From Rhexocercosporidium sp. MPI-PUGE-AT-0058 (lineage: Eukaryota > Ascomycota > Leotiomycetes > Helotiales), in assembly GCA_020746875.1 (NCBI GenBank), contig JAGTJL010000029.1, positions 310,001-374,000 on the forward strand: a DNA stretch of 64,000 nucleotides, given 5' to 3'. Position numbers and translations under genes: made by a program. The notes beneath the pieces were generated by a model. It saw only the letters and a program-made list of their open reading frames with translations. It was not told the origin of the DNA and did no database searches. Of the stretch, positions 33,101 to 44,065 are shown piece after piece. Each line of letters begins with the position of its first letter. Within the stretch, counting starts at the first letter, position 1.

Positions 33101-35747
33101 TAACCCCGGAAGGTCACTGAATAAGTAATTATTTAATTATTTATTAGATTGTGTTATATATTCTTTTAATAAGGACATATAAAATATTAAGTAAAGCTTT
33201 TTATATAAGCTTAATAGTTTTAAAGTATATGTCGCATTACTTACGCACTTAATAATCTAGAATAAGCTAATGTATTTTAGCGATAGCTTTTTAATCTTTA
33301 ATTGAATATTTTTAATATTAAATATTACTTATTATTTTAATTACAAATATTTATTTAAATGCCGGGCATTATAATAGCCTTCCCGACTTTATTATATATA
33401 ATCTTAAACTTCTGTAAATTTAACTCGTTAATTATTTAATAACTTAACTTTATCTTAAGCAGTTAATACCTTTCCTTCTTAAATATTATCCTTAGGATTC
33501 TATAGTATTGCCGGCTTATAGCCGTAATAAACTTAAAATGAAAATGTTTAAAGCGTTTAATAAAAGGAATTATTATAAATAAACTCGGCAAAAGCCAGTT
33601 TCTTTACTTAATTTTTCTATAATATCTTATAAAAGGCGCGAAGGTATATTTTTAAATTTTATTTTTATTTTTTTATTTTTTTATTTATTTAAGAATAATA
33701 TATAAAGCTTAGTTTTTATTTAATATATATATAAAAGTAAAGAATAAACTATAATTTATTAATAAATACCGTACTTTTATTAAATATAATATTTTAAAAT
33801 ATATTAAAAAGAAAAAATACTTTTTTAAATAATAGCTCCGTAAGTTCGGGAGCATTAATTGTTTTATAATATATTAAGTACCGGGCTATCTTCGAATACC
33901 GATTAATAATTATTAATATATAATTAAGATTTAGGCTGTTAAATAAGTCTTTATAAGGCGGCAAATTTATAATAAAATCTATTAAAATCTTAAATTAAGG
34001 CCGCGAAGGCCTTAAGAGACTTATTAAAAGTTTATATAACGTATGTCGTTTCGATTTAATTTTTTAATAAATATCGCATTTTTTAATATATATTTTAATA
34101 TTATCTTTTATTTTATTTTAAAAATAGGTTTTACGGAGGAGTTACAAAGTCTTTATAATATTACAATGTCTTATTAATAAGTTATTATAATGAAGTTTTA
34201 TAATTTTTATTCTTAATATTAAAACATTTAAAATATAAGTCTTAGAATTTTATTAAAAAAGTCCCGATATATTTAAGTTTTATTTTTAATTTAATTAAGA
34301 TTTAGGTTTGCTTATTATATTAATTATACTTTTATAGTTTTTATTATTACGCCAAGCGAAGATAATTAAATCCCGTAGCGGCTTTATTAATAAAGCTAAG
34401 GTTATTTAACTTTTAATTATTACTTTTATTTATAATATTAAAATAAAATATTTATAATTATTAATTCTTATAATAAGCGATTAGCTTTCGCTTCTTATAT
34501 ATAATAATATATTTATAAATAAAGTTATTATTTTAAATGTAATATTTAAAAGATTAGGTTTTATATATTTAGCTTTTAGAATTCTTTTTTAAGTAATTCG
34601 TTCCGGTTTTATTAATATTAAGTCCGGCTTTTTATTAATAAGATCTTAAATAATATTAAATAGTTTTCTTAATAATATCTTATAATTCTTATTTAAAAAT
34701 GCTTTATATCGGCTCTTCGACTTCGTAAAGCACTTATAAAGGCTCTTTTAAATTTATTTTAAGATATTAATAATCAAGTAATATTAATAAGACCTTTAGA
34801 TTCTTAATAATCTAGCCTTTTATTAAGTCTATTCGACGGGTTTACGATATCGTTACGGTAATAGATTTTAAAATTATAAATAATAAAATACATTACTTAC
34901 TTATTGTGCTTGTCGACTCTCGAGATATTTTATTATTATAAAATATTTAAAGTTATTATAATCTGTAAATACTTTAATAATATATTAACTACTCTTAAGG
35001 TAATGCCTTTACTTTTTAAAACACTTAATAATAATTAAAAGCTCTTTATTATAAGTAATATAATTCCGCTTAATATTAATTATTTTACGGGATTAATATG
35101 TAACGGGTTTTTAGTATCGCTTAAATTCTTCTTTAAAATTAATTTACTAAGAGAAAGTATTAATAATTATAAATCTAAAAGTATTAGTTTTAACTCGAAT
35201 GCGCTTTATAAAATCGAAATGCCTTATAATTAATATATTAATAAAAGCTGCTTTTAAATCTTTAAAGCTTTTCTTAATTATATTAAAGAATTCAAAAGGT
35301 CTTTTCTTAACTTTATTATTTATGCCTTAAAGAGCCCTCGTTAAGTTTATAATTATTTTAAAATATTTTAATATAAATTTATAATAAAAATTCGCGAAGC
35401 CTAAAAAAACTTAAATATTTTTATAAGATTTCGACTTTAACTATTTTTAAATTAAACGGATCCGCTTTAAGTCCGCTTAAATATCGGTTAATTCGACTTT
35501 AAATCTTAAGTACTCGACTTAATCCACTTTAAACTTATATTTATTAAATTTAATAAAAAGCTTATACTTACGTAACTGTTTTATAACGGCTTTAATATGC
35601 CTACGGTGCTTTTCTTTATTCTTAAAATAAATTAAAATATTATTAAATTATATAATAATAAAATAATTAATTAATCCCGTTAACGCTTTATTAATATACG
35701 CTTAAAACGTAATTGAAGCGTTAAATAGCCCGAAGAGTATTATTAAA

Positions 35748-36257
35748 TATTTAAAGGCCACAGCTAAATCTCCATACGTGAATAGCTAAATCCTCATACG
35801 CTAAGTAAGCGAGTTAAAAATGAAGAGTGTATTTATTACTATTAAAATTAGTATGCATAATTATGTACTGTATAATATATATCTGGCCGTCCTATGCCAA
35901 ATCATTTACTTTAAACTCTATATCCTAAGTATATACTTTAACTTTACTAATTACTTATAGGGGGCGTAAGGCTATAAGCTTAGGGAAGAGCATTTATAAT
36001 AATAATAATAAATAATGGTAATAAAGGTGCGTTAAGGTATTGAGTTAAGTTTAAATACTTTTAACTTCTCTAATTCTTGCTTTAAGAGTAATTACGTAAT
36101 TATAAAGGTTTATATTATATATTAAAGGCCTTTGCCACTTAATATTAATTAATATAGCGCGGGAAGGTTAATAAATAACACTCGCTGAGTTACTAAAAAT
36201 TTAGCGTATGAGGATTTAGCTATTTACGTATGGAGATTTAGCTGTGGCCTATTTAAA
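35748..36257. mobile_element. MITE copy 1 (35756-36249, 494 bp) with 8-bp duplication
   Basis: The element runs from GGCCACAGCTAAATC to its inverted copy GATTTAGCTGTGGCC. Both sides carry TATTTAAA (35748-35755 and 36250-36257). Removing the element plus one duplication rejoins gypsy-A1 RT as KYKYFKYLIILFGLFNAS in frame. Each terminus has the AGCTAAAT(C) box twice, about 20 bp apart, ending in CATACGCTAA. No ORF. An 8-bp duplication fits the hAT superfamily. Confidence 0.93.
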
Positions 36258-37144
36258 ATATTTATATTTTATACGGAAAGCTGTTTTTTATTTATGTTTT
36301 ATTTTATTTTATTTTAATATAATAATATATATTCTTTAAATTTAAGGCCGTAAATATTACGGCTCCGCCGAGACGGTCTAGCGTCTTATCGACTAGAGGA
36401 AGGGGGTAGCGATTTTTAATTATTATTTTATTTAATTCTTAATAATTTATATATAAACGTAATCCCTCGTCTTTCTTTAATATAAATAATATTAACGCAT
36501 TTACGGGACTTTTTAACAGACGAATTTATTCCTTTTATAATAAGATAATAAGGTATTCTTAAAGCGTAGTAAGTTATAATTTGGAAAAGTTATAAAGGGG
36601 GTTATACGGAGATAATGCGTTAGTATTAATAGTATACTTAAATTTAACTTATTCTTTAAGAAAATTAATTAGCGAATTATTATTATATATATTTATTATA
36701 TTTATAAATTAATTTAAAAGAAGTATTAGTTTAGAAGTCTTTAATTAAATAGTTAATATTTATAACGGGCTTACGACGTCGATATTAAAATAAATATCCT
36801 ACGATTACTTTAAATACTTATATAATCTTAAATTCTTTAAATAATTATAGTCGAATTAAAATATAAATATAATATAAAATACCGTTTTAAAGTCGGTATT
36901 AAGAATATTAATAAAATTCTTTTATTATTATAATTTAAATTTTATCTTAAGTAAAGTGTAAATTTATTTTTTAAGTTTTTAATTATAATACTCGGCGCCC
37001 TTATATTTAAAGAACTTTATTCTAAGAATTATATTATATTTTAAGTTTTTATAATTATAAAATCTTTCTCGAAAGATTCTTGAGATTTTATAATTATTTT
37101 ATATAATTATATATAGATTATAAGCGTTAATTACTTAAAATTAA

Positions 37145-37431
37145 TATTTATTAAAAATTATAAACTCTTAATTATATTTAAATAAAGAAGAAATCCTTAT
37201 AACTTAGCTTTATATTTATTAAAGAAATTATAATTTAAGTTATTATTTATTAAATTATTAAGTAACGCATTTATACTTGTCTCGAGTATATTTATTAAAA
37301 ATTATAAACTCTTAATTATATTTAAATAAAGAAGAAATCCTTATAACTTAGCTTTATATTTATTAAAGAAATTATAATTTAAGTTATTATTTATTAAATT
37401 ATTAAGTAACGCATTTATACTTGTCTCGAGT
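37145..37431. repeat. Perfect tandem duplication of 144 bp
   Basis: The unit starting TATTTATTAAAAATTATAAA and ending CTTGTCTCGAG occurs at 37145-37288 and again at 37289-37431 with no difference that I can see, inside heavily RIP-mutated gypsy-A1. Identity of the mutated bases means the duplication happened after RIP. Confidence 0.9.
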
Positions 37432-39389
37432 TACTTTAATCTTATAAAAATATATAAGCGTTTAAGAATATTTCTTAAGTCTTTAACGCTTAAGACTTAA
37501 TATTGCCTTTTTTTATATTCTTTTCGGTATTAAACGGCTTTTATTTCTTAATACGTATAATAATATATATTTTTCTTTTTATTAAAAGGGTTTTCTTTAT
37601 TATTTTAAAACGTTTTTTTACTTTTAGTTTTTAAAGATTATTTTACGCTTATTATATAAACTTAAAATAACTATATTCCTTAAATTAATAACCTTTTTAT
37701 TTATAAAAGTAATATAATATAGTATTTTTAATATAATTATTTTTATTATTATTTTTATTTCCGTTAAAAAATCGGGAATTAAAAGTTAAAAAGACGTTAT
37801 TAAGTACGCGCTTTTTATTATTATTTTTAAAATATTCTTCACGGCTTTTTTTATAAAATCTATTATTCTTAAGATTATTATTACTTTATTCGCCTTTGCC
37901 TCCGTTATATTTAACTTTTAATATATTAAAAGATATTTTTTAAATTCTTTTAATAAAAGACTTAATATTATTAGCTATTTTTATTATTATTAATAAGTAT
38001 TAAAAAAGTTTATAAAAACGTAAAAGTTAATTTATTACGTCGTCGATATATATATAATTACTTTACGAAAGTTAATAATAATATTATTATTAAATATTTA
38101 AGTATTATAATTTTTAATAAATATAATAAACCGTCGATATATCGCTTAAATAAACTCGCTCGATTACTAGTAGAACCGCTTAATATTTTTAATAACTTTA
38201 ATATTTTGAGTTTTTTTAAAATTATAAAGCCCTTTTGAAAAGTTAATAAATAAGTTTTATATTAACGAAATACACTTAAGTTTAGCTATAGTTTGCTTTA
38301 TATTATCTTAATAAGTTAATAAATCGCCTTTTATATTTATAGCTACAATACGTACTCGATTTATATACGTATTATAATTATATAAGCGAGCTTTAAAAAT
38401 CTCTTCTTAAGTATTTTTTTAATTTTGTAAGCTCTTAAAACTCTTTTTTTTATATTTTTTAAAAATTATAATTATAAGGCATTTCTTACGGTTACGCTTA
38501 TTTTTCGCTTAAATTGTAATATACTTTAATAAAATAAAAGCGTTTAAATTTAAATACGTTAATAATATTATTTTAAGTTTATAAGTTACGTAATTTACTG
38601 TAAGTAATGCGGTTATTTCCCGGGGATATCCCAGGGCCGGTAAAGTCTTAAGCTTAATAATATTCTTATTAAGCGGGTGTTATAGGCTAAACAAGTTAGC
38701 TTTTAACTTTAAATTAAGATTACGCTTTATAAAAAATGACTTAAAGTCCCTTATTAAAGTAGTAATAATAAAATTTAATATTATATTATAAGTTCGCTAA
38801 AGGCTTTTTTAATTATATATTATTTACTTATTATATTTATATAAATAATAAAAATTGCTCGAAGGCGGCGAAGTCTAGTAAGACTATTTTCATAATAGGC
38901 GAGCCGCGTCTTCGCACGAGTGCTTTAACTTTAAACTTAATTAATAAGCGTATATACTCTTTAAACTCGCGCTGCTTTTAAGCGATTTATTCTTCAGTAA
39001 GTATATTTAAAACTATAAAATTAATATTAATATTAAAAATAAAAAAGTTTATATTATTTATTATATAATTAAATATTTTTAAGTCACTTTTAATTTAAAT
39101 TATAGCCTTGCCTTTTTTTTTACGAATATAAACGAGTTAGTTATAAGTATAAAATGATTCTTTATTATTATTATCGTAAGTGCTTTAAAGTAATTCGCTA
39201 TTAAAAATACTTTTACTTTTAATTATATAAAAGAGATTTATAAATTTTATAATCTTATAATAAATATTATAAGCGGCACCGCCGAATTAAGTTTTACTTA
39301 TAAGTCTAGCGTTATTAAATATAATTATTTAATAAAGAATTATTCTTTTACTTTTTATATTACTTTTTTATAAAATAAAAAATTTAATT

Positions 39390-39645
39390 TATTAAATAGA
39401 ATTTATAATAAATAAAATTTTATAAAAGTTTAAAGAAAATATATTTAAAAAATTAATTTTTAATTTTTAAAAAAATCTAAAAAAAAAGCGTATATATAAA
39501 AGGAATTATTTATAAAAGAAAGTAAAACGCCGGCGTAATTAAATATATAAATAAGACTGATTTTATTAATACCGTAAAAGCCTCGGCCTTCTTATGCTAC
39601 GGGCTCGATTCCGTATAAATAAAATAAATAAGCATACACATGACA
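39390..39645 (-). repeat. Gypsy-A1 5' LTR
   Basis: Starts TATTAAATAGAA (RIP form of TGTCAGATGGAG) and ends GCATACACATGACA, the inverse of the start of the solo LTR. Confidence 0.88.
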
Positions 39646-40435
39646 CGGACTAATCGCGGTATAATATTATATACTTGGCGTAATAATTTAAATAATCGTA
39701 TTAATTTAATTAATTAAATTTATTAACCGGAATACGGCTGTCCGACTTACCGCGGCTTAATCCTCGCCTTAAGCGACGCAAAGGCGTACCGATATATTAT
39801 TAATTAAAGTATTAATATTATAAACGCTATTATTAAAAGAAAGAATAATTATTATATATATATACTTATTTCTTTTTAAAAAATAATTTCTTTTATATAT
39901 ACGCTTTTTTTAAAAACTTTTTTAAAAATTAAAAATTAATTTTTTAAATATATTTTCTTTAATCTTTTATAAAACTTTATTTATTATAAACTTTATTTAA
40001 TAATAATACTTCTCGAATTAAATAATAAAACTTTAAATTCTTATAAAAAGCGTAAAATTATAATTATTAAAAGCGACGCTGGTATTATATTAATTATTCT
40101 TACGTAATTTATTCTCGAAATCGAAAGTAAAGTTTTTTATAATATAAATATTCTTATAAAAGAAATAAGAGAATTATTTATTTTATAATTAATATATAAT
40201 TTATTTTTAACGCGTTCAATATTATATTATTAATAAATTCTATAAATATAAATACGTATTATAATATAAACGGCTTTTTATTTAAAGTAGCGATCGTAAT
40301 TCCTTTTAATTTTTTTATTAATATAATAGAAAAAGAAGTCGATTAATATAATTTTAAAGTATTAACCGCAGAAACTTTTGCGAAGCTAGTTCATAAGATC
40401 ATTAAATATAATAGCTTTAAGACGCTAAACGAAAA

Positions 40436-40438
<3 letters not shown>

Positions 40439-40526
<88 letters not shown>

Positions 40527-40527
40527 T
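40439..40527. repeat. (AAT)n microsatellite, about 30 units
   Basis: Almost perfect AAT/ATA run broken once by TAG near 40484. The reverse-complement counterpart near 31620-31645 is much shorter. Confidence 0.95.
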
Positions 40528-40700
40528 AATTAAAAAGAAAAAAAGAAAAGAAATAAAAAAATAATAATATATAAATATAAGTATTATACATAAATAAATT
40601 AAAAAAAAGGAAAGTTATTATTAACGCGATAAAGAAGTTATTTATATATACGTCTCGGTAAAATAGCAGAATTGTAATTATTAAGCGATCTTATTATTAT

Positions 40701-40988
40701 ATTTATATTATTTATATTATTTATATTATTTATATTATTTATATTATTTATATTATTTATATTATTTATATTATTTATATTATTTATATTATTTATATTA
40801 TTTATATTATTTATATTATTTATATTATTTATATTATTTATATTATTTATATTATTTATATTATTTATATTATTTATATTATTTATATTATTTATATTAT
40901 TTATATTATTTATATTATTTATATTATTTATATTATTTATATTATTTATATTATTTATATTATTTATATTATTTATATTATTTATATT
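40701..40988. repeat. Perfect 9-bp satellite, 32 copies of ATTTATATT
   Basis: 288 bp of uninterrupted ATTTATATT units with no G or C. The homologous place in gypsy-A1 (31418-31440) has only two or three units, so the array expanded locally. It lies inside a forward gypsy-A fragment. Confidence 0.97.
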
Positions 40989-41291
40989 TTATTTATTTAA
41001 TAAATAAACGTAAATACGCTATTAACGCGTAAACTGCTTATTACTTCGCCGACCGGAAATAACTTTCTAATAATAATAATAATTATAGTACTCTAATATA
41101 AATATAAGAACTCTTATATATATACGTTAAAATCTGATAATTAAAATAAATATTTTCTATTATTTTATAAAGTTATTCTTATTTATTAAGTTAAGAATAT
41201 TAAGATATTATACGAAATTACTTATAAAATAATTAAATAACTTCCGATAAACTAATCGCGGTATAATATTATATATTTAGCGTAATAATTT

Positions 41292-42095
41292 TATTAAAAG
41301 AGTTCACAGTAAGTAAAGCTTTATAAAAGTTTAAAAAAAATATATTTAAAAAATTAATTTTTAATTTTTAAAAAAGTTTAAAAGAAAAGCGTATATATAA
41401 AAAAATTTATTTATAAAAAGAAGTAAAACGCCGGCGTAATTAAAAATATAAATAAAATTTATTTTATTAATATTATAAAAACCTCGGCCTTTTTATATTA
41501 CGGGTCCGATTTTATATAAATAAAATAAGGCCACAGCTAAAGCAACTTATGGAAATAGCTAAATCAACTTATGCCAAGGAATTTAAGGGAATCTGAAGGG
41601 TGCATTTATTAACCTCGCCTTGCCATATTAATTTATATTACAGCGCAAGGGCCACTTATGCATTCTACTTAATTATGCTAACTCATTTATATTATTTAAT
41701 TTAAAATCTATATCTTGAGTATTCACTTCCACTCTTATTTCGCTATATAAAAGCATAGCTATTAATTAACCTTAGCATGCGCTTGACTAGCAGCAAAATA
41801 AGAGGCGATATTATTATAAACTACTATATATGGCGGAGGACCGCAAGGTTCGCCAGTAAAGGTTAACATATCGTTATACGATTAGAAAGTATAAATAACT
41901 TTAAAGTTGATTTAGGGGCAACTCAAGACTTCTTAAATATATAAGTAGCCCTTGCGCTACAGTACAAATTAATATAATAGGGCAAGGTTAATAGATGCGC
42001 CTAGTGTGCCTTTAAATTCCTTACTATAACTTAATTTAGCTATTTCCATGAGTTGCTTTAGCTGTGGCCTAAAACAAATAAGCATATATATAATA
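41292..42095 (-). repeat. Gypsy-A2 LTR, interrupted by a MITE
   Basis: Starts TATTAAAAGAGTTCACAG and ends GCATATATATAATA. About 260 bp of LTR remain once the MITE (41529-42069) is removed. It is followed directly by the truncated copia copy at 42096. By orientation it is the 3' LTR of the second gypsy-A copy. Confidence 0.85.
41521..42077. mobile_element. MITE copy 2 (41529-42069, 541 bp) with 8-bp duplication
   Basis: Termini are GGCCACAGCTAAAGCAACTT and its inverse. The flanks TAAAATAA and TAAAACAA form an 8-bp duplication with one transition. The inner part of each arm (GCATTTATTAACCTCGCCTT) is also inverted at the other end, so the arms are about 170 bp long. No ORF. Confidence 0.92.
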
Positions 42096-44065
42096 TATTA
42101 CTTTTTATATTTAATTAATTTATTAACCTTTATAATTAAGTTATTATTATTTTAGCGTATTTTATAAATTAAGAGCTCGAATTAACGTTTTATTTACGCT
42201 TTAAACGGTTTAAGAGTATTTAAGACGGTAATTAACTCTTTAGTTTTTAAAAACCGCTTATAAAATTTCTTATTATATTCGTCTTTAATTAATAAAAGCC
42301 AGTTATTTTTATTAAACTTTATTAAAAAATCGAATAGATCTTAAGAAATATAATAAAAAGGTCGATTAGTTATTAATTTTAATTAACGACGGCTTATTAT
42401 TTATTATATTATAATTATCGTATAATACTTATATTTCAATCGAATTAAGCTTTAAATCTCGATATTACGCGTATTTTTTATTAAGTTTTTTAAAGCTTCT
42501 TTTTAAAAATAACTTACGCGTAAATATTATAAGTAAGCTTTATTAATTTATAGCTTTAAATAGCGTCTACTCGACTGAAAGCTTTAGCGAATACTTTTCT
42601 TTAATATTAAAAATATTAAAAAGCTATAATTTAGACGAGTTAAAATACGGCGAGTAATTAAAGAACCGAAGAATAATTAAAAAGCTTATATTTATAAAAA
42701 TAATAAAAAAGCTAAGTTAAATTATTATTATAATTACTTCAAAATTAAATTATCTTTACTTATTTTTATACGTAAAATATAATTTAAATTATTATATTAA
42801 ACTTTTATTTATAAAAAGCGAGCTTTTAAAATAATATTAATATTAAAGCTTTTAATAATAACGACGTTTAAAAGTATTAAATCGCTTATATTTAATTTAT
42901 TAAGGTCGTAAAGAATACTTTTAAAGACTTGAGTACCGCGCTTTTTAATTATAAAGCTTAACGTTCCGGCTTTAATCCCATCGTTTATAATAGATTTAAT
43001 AAAGCTTTTAAAAATAAAGAAGGTTTTTAAATTTATTAAATAAATAATAACGTATACTCTTATAATAATAAAAGCTTCGTCGAGAAATCCAGGGCTTATA
43101 AAATAAGCTTAAACGTTTTTAAAGTATTTTGTTTTTATTAAAATAATTAACTTTAAAACTATAAGAGTTATTAATACTTAAGTAAAAAAAGAATTATTAA
43201 AAGATAATCTAGAAGTTAATTATTATAATAACGGAAGAGCTTTAAACGTAAAGATAAACTTAATATTTAAAATATAAAAACTATAAAACTATTATATAAA
43301 AGAGAGCTATATATATAAAAAATCGGAAAAGAGTCGGACGTATTCCGGACTCCTGACTTAATCGAAGCATACTTATTATTATAATTACGTTATTAATAAT
43401 ATATTCTTATTAAGTTTAGCGATTATTTAGCGGAAGTTAAGAAAGACGTTTTTTAATCGAAATCGAGTCTTTTTAATTTCTTTTATTAATAATAAGTTCT
43501 TAAGATTACTTGCCGTCGAGCCGTCGTAATAATACCGAAGTTTATAATAATTAATAACTTTATAACGGTAAAAGCGATACTTATACGAGTAAGTATTTAC
43601 TCGCGTATTTAATAATTAATTTCGGTAAACCGACGGAATTACAGAGTATTTAATTTTCTTTTAAGAATAATATATAAACTTATTATTTTTTATTATTCAA
43701 AAGCTATAAGTAATTCTTTATTAAAAATAATTAATTAATTAACGTAATTAAATAAAAAGTATTAGTTTATTTCTTTAAATATATTATTTTTTAATAATTT
43801 AAAATACTGTTCGCGCGCTTATTTTAGTGCGAGTTTCTTTTATATTACTTTAATAAACTTAAGTATTATTAGCAGTCTTTTAATATTTAGTAAATCGTAT
43901 AAAAAATATTTTAATAAGCTGCTTTTTATTTTTAAAAGTATTTCTTAAGATTAACTTATTTTACTTTAATAATAACAAGCTTTTTCTTATAAATAAATTA
44001 TATTAACGTACGAATACTTGTTTTCGAAAGGACGTAATCTTTCTTAAGGATTTAAAAGAGTAATT

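Larger units (their letters stand above)
33100..39389 (-). pseudogene. Gypsy-A1 gag-pol remnant
   Basis: The minus-strand polyprotein is riddled with RIP stops. RT, upstream of the MITE (about 36250-36500), reads the RIP-altered DYRRLN..TIKNRYPLPL region and NIYGLKFKEYILLY. Downstream of it (35640-35747) comes ILFGLFNASITF*AYINKAL, then FNNILIYFKNKEKHRRHIKA (from YLDDILIYS) and VFLGFANFYYKFI. The integrase C-terminus at about 33160-33260 reads NATYTLKLLSLYKKLYLIFY. The gag and protease part (36800-39389) was located only by position. A perfect 144-bp tandem duplication lies inside. Confidence 0.85.
30706..39645 (-). mobile_element. Gypsy-A1: full-length Ty3/gypsy retrotransposon, RIP-inactivated
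   Basis: Reverse-oriented element, about 8.9 kb, with LTRs at 30706-30962 (3') and 39390-39645 (5'). On the minus strand the order is gag/protease region, RT, RNase H, integrase, then about 2 kb of extra 3' sequence and the 3' LTR. A 494-bp MITE interrupts RT. Flanking pentamers (AAGCA on the left, CGGAC on the right) do not match, so one boundary was rearranged after insertion. The family is present again at 41292-53980 and as a solo LTR at 28205. Confidence 0.88.
39646..41291 (+). mobile_element. Rearranged forward-strand fragments of gypsy-A
   Basis: In order: about 205 bp of the pre-LTR region (ACTAATCGCGGTATAATATT...), an internally deleted LTR (39850-40002), then a forward copy of the extra 3' region (40003-41245) that corresponds in reverse to about 32060-31190. 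Last comes the start of the pre-LTR region again (41246-41291), cut by an LTR in the opposite orientation. The pattern suggests tandem gypsy-A copies sharing an LTR that later lost sequence. Confidence 0.7.

Noticed and set aside
40701..40988. CRISPR-like array
   Set aside because: A 9-bp unit repeated without spacers is a satellite; the genome is clearly fungal.
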